Positions 55,006 through 64,000 of a stretch of DNA of 64,000 nucleotides are shown here, one piece after another (the stretch's first letter is position 1; the number at the start of each line of letters is the position of its first letter). The stretch lies in assembly GCF_017743935.1 (NCBI RefSeq), contig NZ_JAGHRE010000004.1, forward strand, positions 310,001 through 374,000, given 5' to 3'. Origin of the DNA: Tropicibacter sp. R16_0 (GTDB lineage: Bacteria > Pseudomonadota > Alphaproteobacteria > Rhodobacterales > Rhodobacteraceae). The notes under the pieces were generated by a model that saw nothing but the letters and a program-made list of their open reading frames with translations, did no database searches and was not told the origin of the DNA. Both the position numbers and the translations under genes were made by a program.

Positions 55006-55021
55006 GTCTGGAATTCCAGAC
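55006..55021. promoter_or_regulatory. Perfect 16-bp palindrome upstream of the RNA candidate
   Basis: GTCTGGAATTCCAGAC reads the same on both strands without interruption. It lies just upstream of the structured region at 54895-54990 and downstream of pyrF. It may be an operator for a dimeric repressor. No equal copy was noticed elsewhere in the window. Confidence 0.45.
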
Positions 55022-55097
55022 ATACAAAATGAATGCGGAATATGTGCTTTCAGGGGCACAGGCATCGTGAGCGGGAAATGCCCCAGAAAGCGACGGA

Positions 55098-55847
55098 TTA
55101 GTGTCTGTTTGGGGCAGTTGCCTGGGCAGAGTTCAATTCTGCAAGAATGGCGTGGGCTGCCGCGCGCGGGTCTTCTGCGCGATAGATCGGGCGGCCAACG
55201 ACGATGTGATCCGCGCCGTCGGAAACTGCATTTGCCGGGGTAGCAACACGCTTTTGATCGCCCAGTTCGGCGCCTGCCGGACGTACGCCCGGGGTAACGA
55301 TCAGGCGGCCCTCGGACTGTGGCAGTGCTCGGATCAACGCGGCCTCTTGCGGGGATGCAATGACACCATCGGCACCAGCCTCAAAGGCTTTGGCGGCGCG
55401 TTCGATGACCAGGTCTTGCACGTCACCGGCTTTGATCAACCCGGCGTCCAGGTCATCGCGGTTGAGTGACGTCAGGATGGTCACGGCCAGAATTTTCAGG
55501 TCCTTGCCGCTCGCGCCCTCTTTGGCGGCGCGTACCACATGTGGGTCGCCATGCACGGTCAGAAAATCCAGATCGAACTGCGCCAAGCCTCGAACCGCGT
55601 TTTCAACAGTGTTGCCGATGTCAAAAAGCTTCATGTCCAGGAAGATACGTTTGCCATGTTCCTGCTTCAGCTCGTTCGCCAGGGCCAGACCACCGCCAGT
55701 CAGCATGCCAAGACCGATCTTGTAAAAGGAAACCGCGTCGCCCAGCTGTTCGGTCAGGGCCAGACCTTGCAAAGCGTTGGGAACATCCAGCGCGACAATC
55801 AGGCGGTCGTCGGACGCAGGTGTGGCGGGCGCGGGTGTGGCGGACAT
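55098..55847 (-). CDS. pyrF: Orotidine 5'-phosphate decarboxylase
   Basis: 249 residues from the ATG at 55847 (AAGGAT upstream). Core motifs LIVALDVPNALQGL, FYKIGLGML, IFLDMKLFDIGNTVENAV (catalytic Lys/Asp pair), FLTVHGDPHVVRAA and VTPGVRPAGAELGDQKRVATP, VVGRPIYRAEDPRAA. It converts OMP to UMP in pyrimidine synthesis. The N-terminal 15 residues rich in Ala/Thr/Pro are an unusual leader. Followed by the candidate RNA region. Confidence 0.94.
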   Translation of the reverse strand: MSATPAPATPASDDRLIVALDVPNALQGLALTEQLGDAVSFYKIGLGMLTGGGLALANELKQEHGKRIFLDMKLFDIGNTVENAVRGLAQFDLDFLTVHGDPHVVRAAKEGASGKDLKILAVTILTSLNRDDLDAGLIKAGDVQDLVIERAAKAFEAGADGVIASPQEAALIRALPQSEGRLIVTPGVRPAGAELGDQKRVATPANAVSDGADHIVVGRPIYRAEDPRAAAHAILAELNSAQATAPNRH

Positions 55848-55925
55848 GGGCGCGATCCTTGTTTTTTGGTGGGGTCGCGCCTCTCTAATTAGCCGCCAGT
55901 TGCGATGCAAGGGGCCTTGTCGGCG

Positions 55926-56195
55926 TCAGGCCAGCATCGGCATAGGAGCCGTGACATGCTCTGACAGCTCAACCGAGCGTCTTCCTGAGCGGTATTCGGG
56001 CATACGGCGCAGTTGCCGCATCGCGTCCCCGACAAAGGCTTTGGCACGCGTTTTGGGGCATTCGTTTGCCGGTATGTCCAATGCGCAGAACAGGGTGACG
56101 AACATATCGCCGAGCGTCATACTAACGTTCGCAGTGCACCGTTCGGTCCGTTCGCAGTAGGAGTATTCTGAAATCTCAACATTTGTTACAAGCAT
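55926..56195 (-). CDS. Hypothetical protein, 89 residues
   Basis: From the ATG at 56195 (GGAGG 5 nt upstream) the product starts MLVTNVEISEYSYCERTERC and contains cysteines at three places, KTRAKAFVGDAMRQLRRMPEYRSGRRSVEL being its most basic part. I recognise no family. No membrane segment or signal peptide. The good ribosome site supports expression. It lies between pyrF and clpB, divergent from clpB. Confidence 0.55.
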   Translation of the reverse strand: MLVTNVEISEYSYCERTERCTANVSMTLGDMFVTLFCALDIPANECPKTRAKAFVGDAMRQLRRMPEYRSGRRSVELSEHVTAPMPMLA

Positions 56196-56308
56196 GATAG
56201 CCTCCACTCTGGACCCTAACTATGCCATTCGAAATATTACTAAAGTGAGGCGCTGTTGAGGTGAAATTCTGAGAATTTAACTCATTTTGAATTTCCGTGA
56301 TCCAGCCT

Positions 56309-56337
56309 CTTGAAGACCAGATAGCATTACCCAAATT
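56309..56337 (+). promoter_or_regulatory. Possible RpoH (heat-shock) promoter of clpB
   Basis: CTTGAA (56309-56314) and CCCAAATT (56330-56337), with 15 bp between, match the form of sigma-32 promoters (CTTGAA, 13-17 bp, CCCCATnT) with two mismatches at the minus-10 side. The position, about 70 bp before the clpB start, is suitable, and clpB is a heat-shock gene in most bacteria. Confidence 0.45.
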
Positions 56338-56411
56338 GAATGCGAGGCCCAACAACTGGCGTGCCGATTTCGGGCGCCGACATGACCGGGCGCTTGGAAA
56401 AGGAGAGAATG

Positions 56412-59030
56412 ATGGACTTGAACAAGTTCACCGAGCGGGCACGTGGTTTCGTGCAGGCGGCGCAGACCATTGCGATGCGCGAAGGGCATCAGCGTCTGAC
56501 GCCCGAACACATTCTAAAGGCACTGATGGACGACGAGCAGGGGCTCGCGAGCAACCTGATCACTCGCGCGGGCGGTGCGCCCGGCCGCGTGGTCGAGGCG
56601 CTGGATGTTGCCTTGTCGAAACAGGCCAAGGTCAGCGGCGATGCGGGCCAGATCTATCTGGACGGTCAAACCGGTAAGGTCTTGGCCGAGGCCGAGAAAT
56701 TGGCCCAGAAGGCAGGCGACAGCTTTGTTCCGGTCGAGCGCGTTTTGATGGCCCTGTGCATGGTGAAGTCCAAGGCCAAAGAGGCTTTGGATGCCGGTGC
56801 CGTGAGCGCGCAGAAACTCAACGAAGCGATCAATGACATCCGCAAGGGGCGTACCGCTGACACGGCGAGCGCCGAAGATGGCTATGACGCGCTCAAGAAA
56901 TACGCCCACGACCTGACCGAAGCCGCAGCCGCCGGTAAAATCGACCCGATCATTGGCCGCGACGAAGAGATCCGGCGCGCGATGCAGGTGCTCAGCCGTC
57001 GAACCAAGAACAACCCGGTTCTGATCGGCGAACCCGGCGTGGGTAAGACCGCGATCGCCGAAGGGATGGCCCTGCGCATCATCAATGGTGATGTGCCCGA
57101 ATCCTTGCGGGACAAGAAACTTCTGTCGCTCGACATGGGGGCTCTGATCGCGGGCGCGAAGTATCGTGGCGAGTTCGAAGAGCGCCTGAAGGCGGTTTTG
57201 ACCGAAGTAACTGAGGCTGCGGGCGAAATCATCCTGTTCATCGACGAGATGCACACGCTGGTTGGTGCCGGAAAATCCGATGGCGCGATGGATGCCGCAA
57301 ACCTGATCAAGCCTGCGTTGGCGCGCGGTGAGCTGCATTGTATCGGCGCGACCACGCTGGATGAGTACCGCAAGTACGTCGAAAAAGACGCGGCCCTGGC
57401 GCGTCGGTTCCAGCCGGTCATGGTCAGCGAGCCGACGGTCGAGGACACCATCAGCATCCTGCGCGGTATCAAGGAGAAATACGAACTGCACCACGGTGTG
57501 CGTGTGTCGGATTCGGCGCTGGTGTCTGCGGCGACCCTGTCGCATCGCTATATCACCGACCGCTTCCTGCCTGACAAAGCCATCGACCTGGTCGATGAGG
57601 CCGCCAGCCGCCTGCGGATGGAGGTCGACAGCAAACCAGAAGAGTTGGACCAGCTTGACCGCCAGATCCTGCAGTTGCAGATCGAGGAAGAGGCGCTGAA
57701 GCTTGAGGACGATGCTGCGTCCAAGGATCGTCTGGAAACACTGCAAAAGGACTTGTCGAACCTGCAGGAGAAATCCGCAGAGATGACGGCCCAATGGCAG
57801 GCTGAACGCGACAAGCTGAATGCTGCTCAGTCGATCAAGGAACAGTTGGACAAAGCGCGCGCCGATCTGGAGATCGCCAAGCGCGAGGGCAACCTCGCCA
57901 AGGCGGGTGAGCTGTCTTATGGCGTCATCCCTGAGCTGGAAAAGCAGTTGGGGCAAGCGGAAGATCGCGAAGACGGCGGCATGATGGCCGAAGAGACCGT
58001 GCGCCCCGAGCAGATCGCAGCCGTGGTCGAGCGCTGGACCGGCATCCCCACCTCCAAGATGCTGGAAGGTGAGCGCGAGAAGCTGCTGCGGATGGAAGAC
58101 GAGCTGCATCGCCGTGTGATCGGCCAGCATTCGGCCGTCACCGCAGTGGCGAACGCCGTGCGTCGTGCGCGGGCGGGTCTGAACGACGAGGGGCGGCCCT
58201 TGGGTTCGTTCCTGTTCCTCGGGCCGACCGGTGTGGGTAAAACCGAGCTGACCAAGGCGGTGGCCGACTTCCTGTTCGACGACGACAGCGCCATGGTTCG
58301 GATTGACATGTCCGAGTTCATGGAAAAGCACGCGGTCGCCCGTCTGATCGGTGCCCCTCCAGGCTATGTCGGTTACGACGAGGGCGGCGTGTTGACCGAA
58401 GCTGTGCGCAGGCGTCCGTATCAGGTTGTTCTGTTCGATGAGGTCGAAAAGGCGCACCCGGATGTGTTCAACGTGCTATTGCAGGTGCTGGATGATGGCG
58501 TGCTGACCGATGGTCAGGGCCGCACAGTGGATTTCAAGCAGACGCTGATCGTGCTGACCTCGAACCTTGGCGCGCAGGCGCTCAGCCAACTGCCCGAGGG
58601 CGCGGATGCGGCTGATGCGCGGCGCGACGTGATGGACGCGGTGCGGGCTCATTTCCGCCCCGAGTTCCTGAACCGTCTGGACGAGACGATCATCTTTGAT
58701 CGCTTGGCCCGTGCGGACATGGACGGCATCGTCGACATCCAGTTGGGTCGCTTGGCGAAACGCCTTGCTGGCCGCAAGATCGGGCTGGAGCTAGATGAGG
58801 CCGCCAAGACCTGGCTTGCCGACGAAGGCTATGATCCGGTGTTTGGTGCCCGCCCACTCAAGCGGGTGATCCAACGCGCGCTTCAGAACCCGCTGGCCGA
58901 AGCGCTGTTGGCAGGCGACATCAAGGATGGTGAAACTGTTCCCGTCTCGGCAGGCGCGGACGGATTGATCATTGGTGACCGTCTGGGCACCAGCGACCGC
59001 CCAAGACCGGATGATGCGGTTGTGCATTGA
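56412..59030 (+). CDS. clpB: ATP-dependent chaperone ClpB
   Basis: 872 residues from the ATG at 56412 (AGGAG 6 nt upstream). The Clp N-domain ([21 protein letters not shown]) precedes NBD1 with [26 protein letters not shown] and the sensor region; the coiled-coil middle domain (about 405-525) follows; NBD2 has [50 protein letters not shown] and the C-terminal [22 protein letters not shown]. The middle domain identifies ClpB rather than ClpA/C. It disaggregates proteins with DnaK. Followed by a strong terminator. Confidence 0.97.
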   Translation: MDLNKFTERARGFVQAAQTIAMREGHQRLTPEHILKALMDDEQGLASNLITRAGGAPGRVVEALDVALSKQAKVSGDAGQIYLDGQTGKVLAEAEKLAQKAGDSFVPVERVLMALCMVKSKAKEALDAGAVSAQKLNEAINDIRKGRTADTASAEDGYDALKKYAHDLTEAAAAGKIDPIIGRDEEIRRAMQVLSRRTKNNPVLIGEPGVGKTAIAEGMALRIINGDVPESLRDKKLLSLDMGALIAGAKYRGEFEERLKAVLTEVTEAAGEIILFIDEMHTLVGAGKSDGAMDAANLIKPALARGELHCIGATTLDEYRKYVEKDAALARRFQPVMVSEPTVEDTISILRGIKEKYELHHGVRVSDSALVSAATLSHRYITDRFLPDKAIDLVDEAASRLRMEVDSKPEELDQLDRQILQLQIEEEALKLEDDAASKDRLETLQKDLSNLQEKSAEMTAQWQAERDKLNAAQSIKEQLDKARADLEIAKREGNLAKAGELSYGVIPELEKQLGQAEDREDGGMMAEETVRPEQIAAVVERWTGIPTSKMLEGEREKLLRMEDELHRRVIGQHSAVTAVANAVRRARAGLNDEGRPLGSFLFLGPTGVGKTELTKAVADFLFDDDSAMVRIDMSEFMEKHAVARLIGAPPGYVGYDEGGVLTEAVRRRPYQVVLFDEVEKAHPDVFNVLLQVLDDGVLTDGQGRTVDFKQTLIVLTSNLGAQALSQLPEGADAADARRDVMDAVRAHFRPEFLNRLDETIIFDRLARADMDGIVDIQLGRLAKRLAGRKIGLELDEAAKTWLADEGYDPVFGARPLKRVIQRALQNPLAEALLAGDIKDGETVPVSAGADGLIIGDRLGTSDRPRPDDAVVH

Positions 59031-59051
59031 TCTGAAATAGCTCACAAAAAA

Positions 59052-59078
59052 AGCCCGCTGTTCGCAGCGGGCTTTTTT
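59052..59078 (+). terminator. Terminator of clpB
   Basis: Perfect 9-bp stem (59052-59060 with 59065-59073), loop TTCG, then TTTTTT. Located 22 bp after the clpB stop codon. Confidence 0.9.
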
Positions 59079-59105
59079 CTGGCACTTACATACGGAACTC
59101 GGATC

Positions 59106-60449
59106 TTGGACTGGCACACCCTCATCAACACCGACCGCGGCAGGGATCACGGCAAAGAAGAAGATCCGCTGCGTCTGAATTTCGTGCAGGACGCGGACCG
59201 GATCAACTTTTCCGCCCCATTCCGCAGGCTCGCCAACAAGACCCAGGTTCATCCACTCTATGAACATGACCACCTGCGTCACCGCATGATTCATTCGGTC
59301 GAGGTCGCCAGCGTCGGGCGCACCCTTGGTATGAAGATCGGTCATTGGCTCGAGGGGCAGGGGCATCTCGCGCCCGGCGAGGCCACCAAGGTTGCGGGTA
59401 TCGTCCATGCAGCCTGTCTTGCCCACGACATCGGCAACCCGCCCTTTGGCCATTCAGGCGAAGAAGCGATGGGCGGCTGGATTGAGGAACAGTTTCAGGC
59501 CAAGCGCACGCTGTTCGACGACATCCCGGAGGACAAACGGGCCGAGTTCACCCCGCTGGAGGGCAACGCGCAGGGGTTTCGGATCATCACCCGGTTGGAG
59601 ATGTACCGCAACCAGGGCGGCATGAACCTGTCCCACGCAGTTTTGGGCGCGTTCACAAAATACCCGATGACTGCCAGCACCTCCAAGTCGCTGCGCGATG
59701 CCAATGGCGGCAAAGCGCCCTATGTGGGCGCCAAGAAGTTCGGCGTCTTTCACAGCGAGTTCGACTATCTGCAATCGGCGGCGCGTGCACTTGGCTTGCC
59801 GGAAGAATCAGCTCCAGATGGCAGCACATGGTGGCGACGTCATCCACTGGTGTTTCTGGTCGAGGCCGCTGATGACATTTGCTACAACATCGTTGACCTC
59901 GAAGATGGGTTCTCCTCCGGTGATCTGAGCCTCAAGCAAGTTGAGGATTTGCTCAATCCCATAGCGATCCCGACCAATCGCGACATCACGAGCTATTCGG
60001 ATTATGAGCGCGTAAGTTATCTGCGCGCCCGCAGCATCGGAGGGGCGATCAATGCCTGTGTCGAGGCTTTCATCGACCACCACACGGCAATTCTAGCAGG
60101 TCAGTTTTCCGACGAGTTGATTGTGGTCTCGAACAAGGGCAAGGCATTCGCAGCAATCAAGGATTGCGCGCGCAATCGTCTGTTCACTGCGCCGCGCAAA
60201 ACCAAGCTTGAAATTCAGGGCCGCAATAGCATCCGTCGGGTGCTTCAAGGTGTTTGGCCTGTGTACGAGGCCTTGGCCGCAGCGCAGTGGACGCGGGATA
60301 ACCTTCCGGCCTATGAAACTCAGCTGGCTCGTGCGTTTGCCTTGGATCTGCGCGATGTGACCGACGCTTATTCGGCCCTGCATTCGCTGACCGACTTCGT
60401 CTCGGGCATGACAGACCGGTATGCCGTCAAAACCGCCGAGCTTCTTTGA
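59106..60449 (+). CDS. dgt: Deoxyguanosinetriphosphate triphosphohydrolase-like protein
   Basis: 447 residues from a TTG at 59106; no ATG occurs in frame before residue about 77, after the conserved start DRGRDHGKEEDPLRLNFVQDADRI. HD-domain motifs are RHRMIHSVEVASVGR, CLAHDIGNPPFGHSGEEAM (metal-binding His-Asp) and, later, DDICYNIVDLEDGF. It is a type-2 dNTPase-like enzyme, releasing triphosphate from dGTP or related dNTPs; the substrate is not certain. Follows the clpB terminator. Confidence 0.9.
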   Translation: MDWHTLINTDRGRDHGKEEDPLRLNFVQDADRINFSAPFRRLANKTQVHPLYEHDHLRHRMIHSVEVASVGRTLGMKIGHWLEGQGHLAPGEATKVAGIVHAACLAHDIGNPPFGHSGEEAMGGWIEEQFQAKRTLFDDIPEDKRAEFTPLEGNAQGFRIITRLEMYRNQGGMNLSHAVLGAFTKYPMTASTSKSLRDANGGKAPYVGAKKFGVFHSEFDYLQSAARALGLPEESAPDGSTWWRRHPLVFLVEAADDICYNIVDLEDGFSSGDLSLKQVEDLLNPIAIPTNRDITSYSDYERVSYLRARSIGGAINACVEAFIDHHTAILAGQFSDELIVVSNKGKAFAAIKDCARNRLFTAPRKTKLEIQGRNSIRRVLQGVWPVYEALAAAQWTRDNLPAYETQLARAFALDLRDVTDAYSALHSLTDFVSGMTDRYAVKTAELL

Positions 60450-60567
60450 ATACTTGGATCGGCTCAGGTTGATAACGTTGAGTAAGCGGGCCACGTAGGG
60501 TCTTTCATTGCCCCGAACAGCCGTCACAATGCGGATGCAACCGATCTGGATCGGGAAAGGGAGACAG

Positions 60568-62022
60568 ATGTTGAAATGGGTCAAGTGGATCGCTGCCGTG
60601 TTGGGAGTGGCCATCGTGGTTTTGGCGGGGGTGTTGTTGTTCAATACCTTTCGATACGGCCCGCCTCCCATTCCAGCGTCGGACCCGATTACGGTGGAGG
60701 TTGACGTAGACCAGGCCACCGCGCAGTTGTCGCGAGCCATCCAGTTCAAAACGGTCAGCACCAAGCCTGACCATCCGGATTTCGATGCGTTTCTGTCTTT
60801 CCTAGAAACCACTTATCCTGCCGTTCATGGCGCGACCGAGCGGGTCATTCTGGATCAGAAAACCCCACTTTATCGTTGGCAGGGGTCCAATCCGGAACTG
60901 AAGCCGGTTCTGCTGGCGGCCCACTATGATGTGGTGCCCGTTGCACCGTGGAACTTGGACAAATGGGTGTATGAGCCCTATGCCGGCACGATTGCGGACG
61001 GTTTCGTCTGGGGGCGAGGCACGCTGGACAACAAGGGCGCGCTGATCGCCATGCTATCCGCTGCTGAATCCATGATCACAGCCGGGTTCACGCCCGAGCG
61101 TACCATCTATTTCAGCTTTGGTGGCGATGAAGAGGTGGGCGGCAAGGGGGCGATCTCGGTTGCCAACCACTTGAAAGAGCAAGGTGTGCTGCTGGAATGG
61201 TCGCTGGACGAAGGTTCGTTTGTTCTCGACAAAATCATTCCCGGCCTGTCCGAGCCTGTGGCCAGCATCAACCTGTCCGAAAAGGGCTATGTGACTGTGA
61301 CCCTGATCGCCCGCGCGGATGGGGGGCATTCGTCAATGCCGCCGCGTGTAACAGCGGTGGGGCGTTTGGCACGTGCCGTGGACCGGGTGCAGACCAATCC
61401 GATGCCCGGCGGTCTGACCGGCGTGTCGGCCGAGTTCTTTGACGCCCTGGGTCGCCATTTCTCGTTTGGTCAGCGCGTGGTCTTTGCCAACCGCTGGCTG
61501 TTTGATCCGCTGTTGGAAGGCATCCTGTCGGGGGCGCCCTCTACGGATGCGATGCTGCGGACCACAACGGCACCGACGATGTTGTCGGGATCGACCAAAG
61601 AGAATGTACTGGCGACCGAGGCCCGCGCGGTCATCAACTTCCGCATCCACCCGCGCGACAACATCGACAGCGTGGTCGAACATGTGCGCACTATCATTGA
61701 TGACGATGAGATCGAGATTGTGGCCGACCGGGACAACGGCGGCGATGCCTCACCCGTGTCCAGTTCGACTGCGCCGGGATATCTGGATGTCGAGGCGTCC
61801 ATTCGCGCGGTCTTTGGGCCTTTGGCGGCTGTTCCGGGGCTCACGATTGCCGCGACAGACGCGCGCCACTATGCCAAGGCCAGCGAAAACACCTATCGCA
61901 TCAACCCGTTCATGATCACCGGCGACGACCTGGTGCGGTTCCACGGATTGAACGAGCGGTTGTCGATCGAGAACCTGGAACGCGGGATCGGGTTTTACGT
62001 GGCGTTGATACAAAAACAGTGA
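60568..62022 (+). CDS. Membrane-anchored M20 peptidase (PM20D1-like)
   Basis: 484 residues from the ATG at 60568 (AAAGGGAGA upstream). An N-terminal membrane helix (about 7-27) tethers the catalytic domain, with metal ligands in VLLAAHYDVVPVAP (His), WGRGTLDNKGALIAML (Asp) and FSFGGDEEVGGKGA (Glu-Glu), the dimerisation/lid region ADGGHSSMPPRVTAVG and C-terminal AATDARHYAKASENTYR (His). The nearest characterised relatives are carboxypeptidase-S/PM20D1-type enzymes acting on N-acyl amino acids or peptides. Substrate unassigned. Confidence 0.87.
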   Translation: MLKWVKWIAAVLGVAIVVLAGVLLFNTFRYGPPPIPASDPITVEVDVDQATAQLSRAIQFKTVSTKPDHPDFDAFLSFLETTYPAVHGATERVILDQKTPLYRWQGSNPELKPVLLAAHYDVVPVAPWNLDKWVYEPYAGTIADGFVWGRGTLDNKGALIAMLSAAESMITAGFTPERTIYFSFGGDEEVGGKGAISVANHLKEQGVLLEWSLDEGSFVLDKIIPGLSEPVASINLSEKGYVTVTLIARADGGHSSMPPRVTAVGRLARAVDRVQTNPMPGGLTGVSAEFFDALGRHFSFGQRVVFANRWLFDPLLEGILSGAPSTDAMLRTTTAPTMLSGSTKENVLATEARAVINFRIHPRDNIDSVVEHVRTIIDDDEIEIVADRDNGGDASPVSSSTAPGYLDVEASIRAVFGPLAAVPGLTIAATDARHYAKASENTYRINPFMITGDDLVRFHGLNERLSIENLERGIGFYVALIQKQ

Positions 62023-62421
62023 TCAACCGCTCGCGGTCCGTTCATCGCAGGTTCGTTTAGCCTGTCCGACGGACAGAGAGTTTCCGACTACGGAAACGTC
62101 CGTGGTAAAGGACGCGCCGGTGCTTGCACCGGGAGGAGGGGTAAAGCCAAACGTCACAGCGCGCTCGCCGGGGCGGGCGGTGCTGGGAGAAGGACCTTTC
62201 CAGACATAGATCCGTGTGTTGCCGCGCTTCGCCAGGCGCAGCAGAGCGTAGTCGCCGACCCCGCACCAATAGATTGCGTTTTCCGAAAAATCGGCGACCA
62301 CCTCAATCAGGCCGTTGCCGAGGTCATAAGCGGCGGATCGGGATTCGTTGCCACCCCATGTCGCCGTAGGCAGCAGGATCACAGAAGCCAAGAAACAGCT
62401 TAGGGCGCGTTTTTGCGTCAT
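62023..62421 (-). CDS. Secreted hypothetical protein
   Basis: 132 residues with a signal peptide (MTQKRALSCFLASVILLPTATWGGNE). Mature part contains IYWCGVGDYALLRLAKRGNTRIYVWKGP and a later Cys (QAKRTCDER), possibly forming a disulphide. No family recognised. Its stop abuts the end of the M20 gene, so the two converge with no gap. Confidence 0.65.
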   Translation of the reverse strand: MTQKRALSCFLASVILLPTATWGGNESRSAAYDLGNGLIEVVADFSENAIYWCGVGDYALLRLAKRGNTRIYVWKGPSPSTARPGERAVTFGFTPPPGASTGASFTTDVSVVGNSLSVGQAKRTCDERTASG

Positions 62422-62597
62422 CAGTGTGGACCTAACAGTGCGAGTTATGCTGATGATACTGCGCAGACGCCGGATTGGATCACTTTCTAGGGGCAGGCGC
62501 TGCGGCCATTTGCAAGAGATTGCCGCCTTGCCCCGTGCAGATCAGCCCGCTAGGTTTTGACCTGCTACGAAATCCCCAAAATCGGAAAGGCCACATC

Positions 62598-63854
62598 ATG
62601 AGGATATGGACCCTGCTTGCGGCCATTTTGCTTGGAACGGGCCTGGTTTTGGTTTTTCTACAATTGCATCCGCCAAAAACCTTGCGGATCGCGGCGGGAC
62701 CGGCAGGCGGGGCTTATGACCAAGTGGCCAAGCGCTATGTCGAGAAGTTGGCAAGTGATGGCATCACGCTTGAGGTGATCGAAACCGCCGGCTCGGTCGA
62801 GAATGAACAGCTGCTCGCAGAGCGTCAGGTCGATGCCGCCCTGTTGCAGGGGGGGATTGCGGTCAGCGACCCAGAGGTCGAAGCCATTGGTGCGATCTTT
62901 TTCGAGCCGATGATCTTTCTGGCCCGCAGCGAATTGACCCTTCCGGGGAACCCAGCCCTGTGGCGCGGCTTGAGGATCAACGGAGGGCGTCCTGGCTCTG
63001 GAACTGCGGCGGCCTATGTCGATTTTCTAGCCGCGATTGAGCTTGACCTGTTGGCCAACCAGACAGTGGCCATCGGCTATGACGATGCGATCAGCGCGCT
63101 GATCGCGGATGAGATCGACGTGGCGGTCTTTGTCGCTCCGATTGATGCGCCTTATCTGCAGCGGGCCTATGGCCATCCGGACATTCAATTTGTTCCACTG
63201 GATCACAGCAACGCAATCGCCCGGCGTTTGGCCTATGCCACCACGGTTACGGTTCCCACCGGAGCGGTCTCGCTTGATCCTGTGATCCCGCCCGAGCCGC
63301 AATCGATCCTCGCGCTCGAGGCACGGCTGGCCATCACGCCGGACCTGCACCCGGCTTTGGTCAATCGCCTGACGATGGCCGCCAAGGCACTGCATGCCTC
63401 GCGCGATATCATCACCGACCCCGATGCCTTTCCGTCGATCGATGGTACAGATCTGCCCGTGAACAATGCGGCACGGCAACTGATCACAGAAGGGCCATCG
63501 ACGTGGCATGACTGGTTGCCCTATTGGATGGCGGCGCAGGTGAACCGGACCCTGCTTCTGCTGCTGCCGATCCTGTTCATCGTGGTCCCCATGCTGCGCG
63601 CCTTGCCAAGCATCTACGCCTATATCATGGGCTGGAAGGTCTGGCAGCATTACCCCGACATTCGTGCCATCGAAGATGAGCTGGACGAAAGCCCCACAGC
63701 CGAGGATCTTGAGCGTATGGACGCGGAATTGGTCGAGCTGGATGATCGGCTGTCCAAGGTGCGCTTGCCTGCTGCCTATCGTCAGGCCGCCTATCACGCG
63801 CGGATGCATGTGGAACTGGTGCGCAAGCGGATCGAAGGGATGCGCGCGGCTTAA
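62598..63854 (+). CDS. TAXI-family (TRAP) solute-binding protein with C-terminal membrane helix
   Basis: 418 residues from the ATG at 62598. An N-terminal membrane helix or signal (about 5-22) is followed by a TAXI-type binding domain (IAAGPAGGAYDQVAKRYVEKLASDGITLEVIETAGSVENEQLLAERQVDAALLQGG). A second hydrophobic segment (about 315-340, TLLLLLPILFIVVPMLRAL) and a charged, probably coiled C-terminus (about 355-418) follow. Classical TRAP binding proteins are free in the periplasm, and no TRAP membrane genes are adjacent, so this may be an anchored sensor rather than a transport subunit. Function unresolved. Confidence 0.8.
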   Translation: MRIWTLLAAILLGTGLVLVFLQLHPPKTLRIAAGPAGGAYDQVAKRYVEKLASDGITLEVIETAGSVENEQLLAERQVDAALLQGGIAVSDPEVEAIGAIFFEPMIFLARSELTLPGNPALWRGLRINGGRPGSGTAAAYVDFLAAIELDLLANQTVAIGYDDAISALIADEIDVAVFVAPIDAPYLQRAYGHPDIQFVPLDHSNAIARRLAYATTVTVPTGAVSLDPVIPPEPQSILALEARLAITPDLHPALVNRLTMAAKALHASRDIITDPDAFPSIDGTDLPVNNAARQLITEGPSTWHDWLPYWMAAQVNRTLLLLLPILFIVVPMLRALPSIYAYIMGWKVWQHYPDIRAIEDELDESPTAEDLERMDAELVELDDRLSKVRLPAAYRQAAYHARMHVELVRKRIEGMRAA

Positions 63855-64000
63855 GGGGCTGTCGGACAGGGCAGTGTAACAATTGGTCAGCGCATGATTG
63901 GCATGAACGATCTGGATGTGGTGGCGAATTTTGTCGCTGCATCTAGATGTGGGATAAACCTGCTGATTTCTGTTTCAATCTTCTTCGCGCAACGTGATTG
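63855..64000. other. Right end, unassigned
   Basis: After the TAXI gene the last 146 bp hold no complete gene. On the plus strand a frame beginning MIGMNDLDVVANFVAASRCG is open to the edge from 63894, and on the minus strand a frame ending ...HLDAATKFATTSRSFMPIMR is open from the edge to its stop near 63888. I do not recognise either; the minus frame could be the end of a gene that begins outside the window. Confidence 0.3.

Noticed and set aside
56514-58457. A 647-codon open frame on the strand opposite clpB
   Set aside because: It is a shadow of clpB in an open antisense frame caused by high GC content; the translation has no recognisable family and the plus-strand gene is certain.

Overview
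The window is a stretch of chromosome from a GC-rich alphaproteobacterium, almost certainly a Rhodobacterales member of the Roseobacter group (Ruegeria/Leisingera/Phaeobacter type). The grounds are the rbfA-truB-rpsO block, a 41-residue L36, Mur-type boxes in front of a sitABCD operon, a split saccharopine-pathway locus, a TmpA/TmpB pair, a TAXI-type binding protein and several ABC, sulfatase and AraC/LysR accessory genes. The genus cannot be fixed from the sequence alone. Coding density is high and many neighbours overlap by 4 bp (ATGA), so translational coupling is common. I see no phage, insertion sequence, CRISPR array or rRNA; one tRNA (Val, GAC) is present.

Layout. 1-7 kb (minus strand): the N-terminal part of an AsmA protein, rpsO with promoter and terminator, an anchored RTX repeat protein, a DUF1643 protein, truB, a DUF2233 phosphodiester-glycosidase-like protein and rbfA. 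7-8.6 kb: dapB and a methyltransferase. 8.7-12 kb: a three-gene, 4-bp-overlapping operon (AllA-like protein, PhnZ/TmpB-like HD oxygenase, TmpA-like 2-oxoglutarate oxygenase) divergent from a LysR regulator, probably for 2-(trimethylammonio)ethylphosphonate. 12-16 kb: sitABCD manganese/iron importer behind two Fur/Mur-type boxes. 16-22.9 kb: DNA repair and housekeeping (mutL, rmuC, a class II amidotransferase, ada, a PEP-mutase-family protein, DUF3775). 22.9-28 kb: two secreted proteins, an AraC regulator and a lysine-catabolic locus (saccharopine dehydrogenase, SemiSWEET-like protein, lysine-ketoglutarate reductase). 28-32.7 kb: GST, phosphatase, M20 amidohydrolase, SGNH lipoprotein, and a DUF1330 gene divergent from a LysR gene over twin operator-like repeats.

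32.7-44.5 kb: an OmpR-type regulator and hybrid kinase, divergent from an eight-gene operon that joins a long-chain-type acyl-CoA synthetase, a complete branched-chain-type ABC importer, an 85-residue membrane protein and a PaaK-like protein with a degenerate ATP loop. It looks like an uptake-and-CoA-activation system for an unidentified carboxylic acid. 44.5-52 kb: a HlyD/DUF3302 pair, an iron-type ABC permease and, separated from it, its likely binding protein, with an XRE-cupin/GNAT/DMT operon between them; then a sulfatase. 52-64 kb: rpmJ, tRNA-Val, N-formylglutamate amidohydrolase, dinB, a candidate small RNA, pyrF, clpB with a possible heat-shock promoter, a dGTPase-like gene, an M20 peptidase and a membrane-anchored TAXI-type protein.

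The best candidates for new biology are the AllA-like third gene of the TmpAB operon, the acyl-CoA ligase/ABC operon with its odd PaaK-like member, the SemiSWEET gene inside the lysine-catabolic locus, the twin operator repeats at 31.8 kb and the structured RNA/palindrome at 54.9-55.0 kb.
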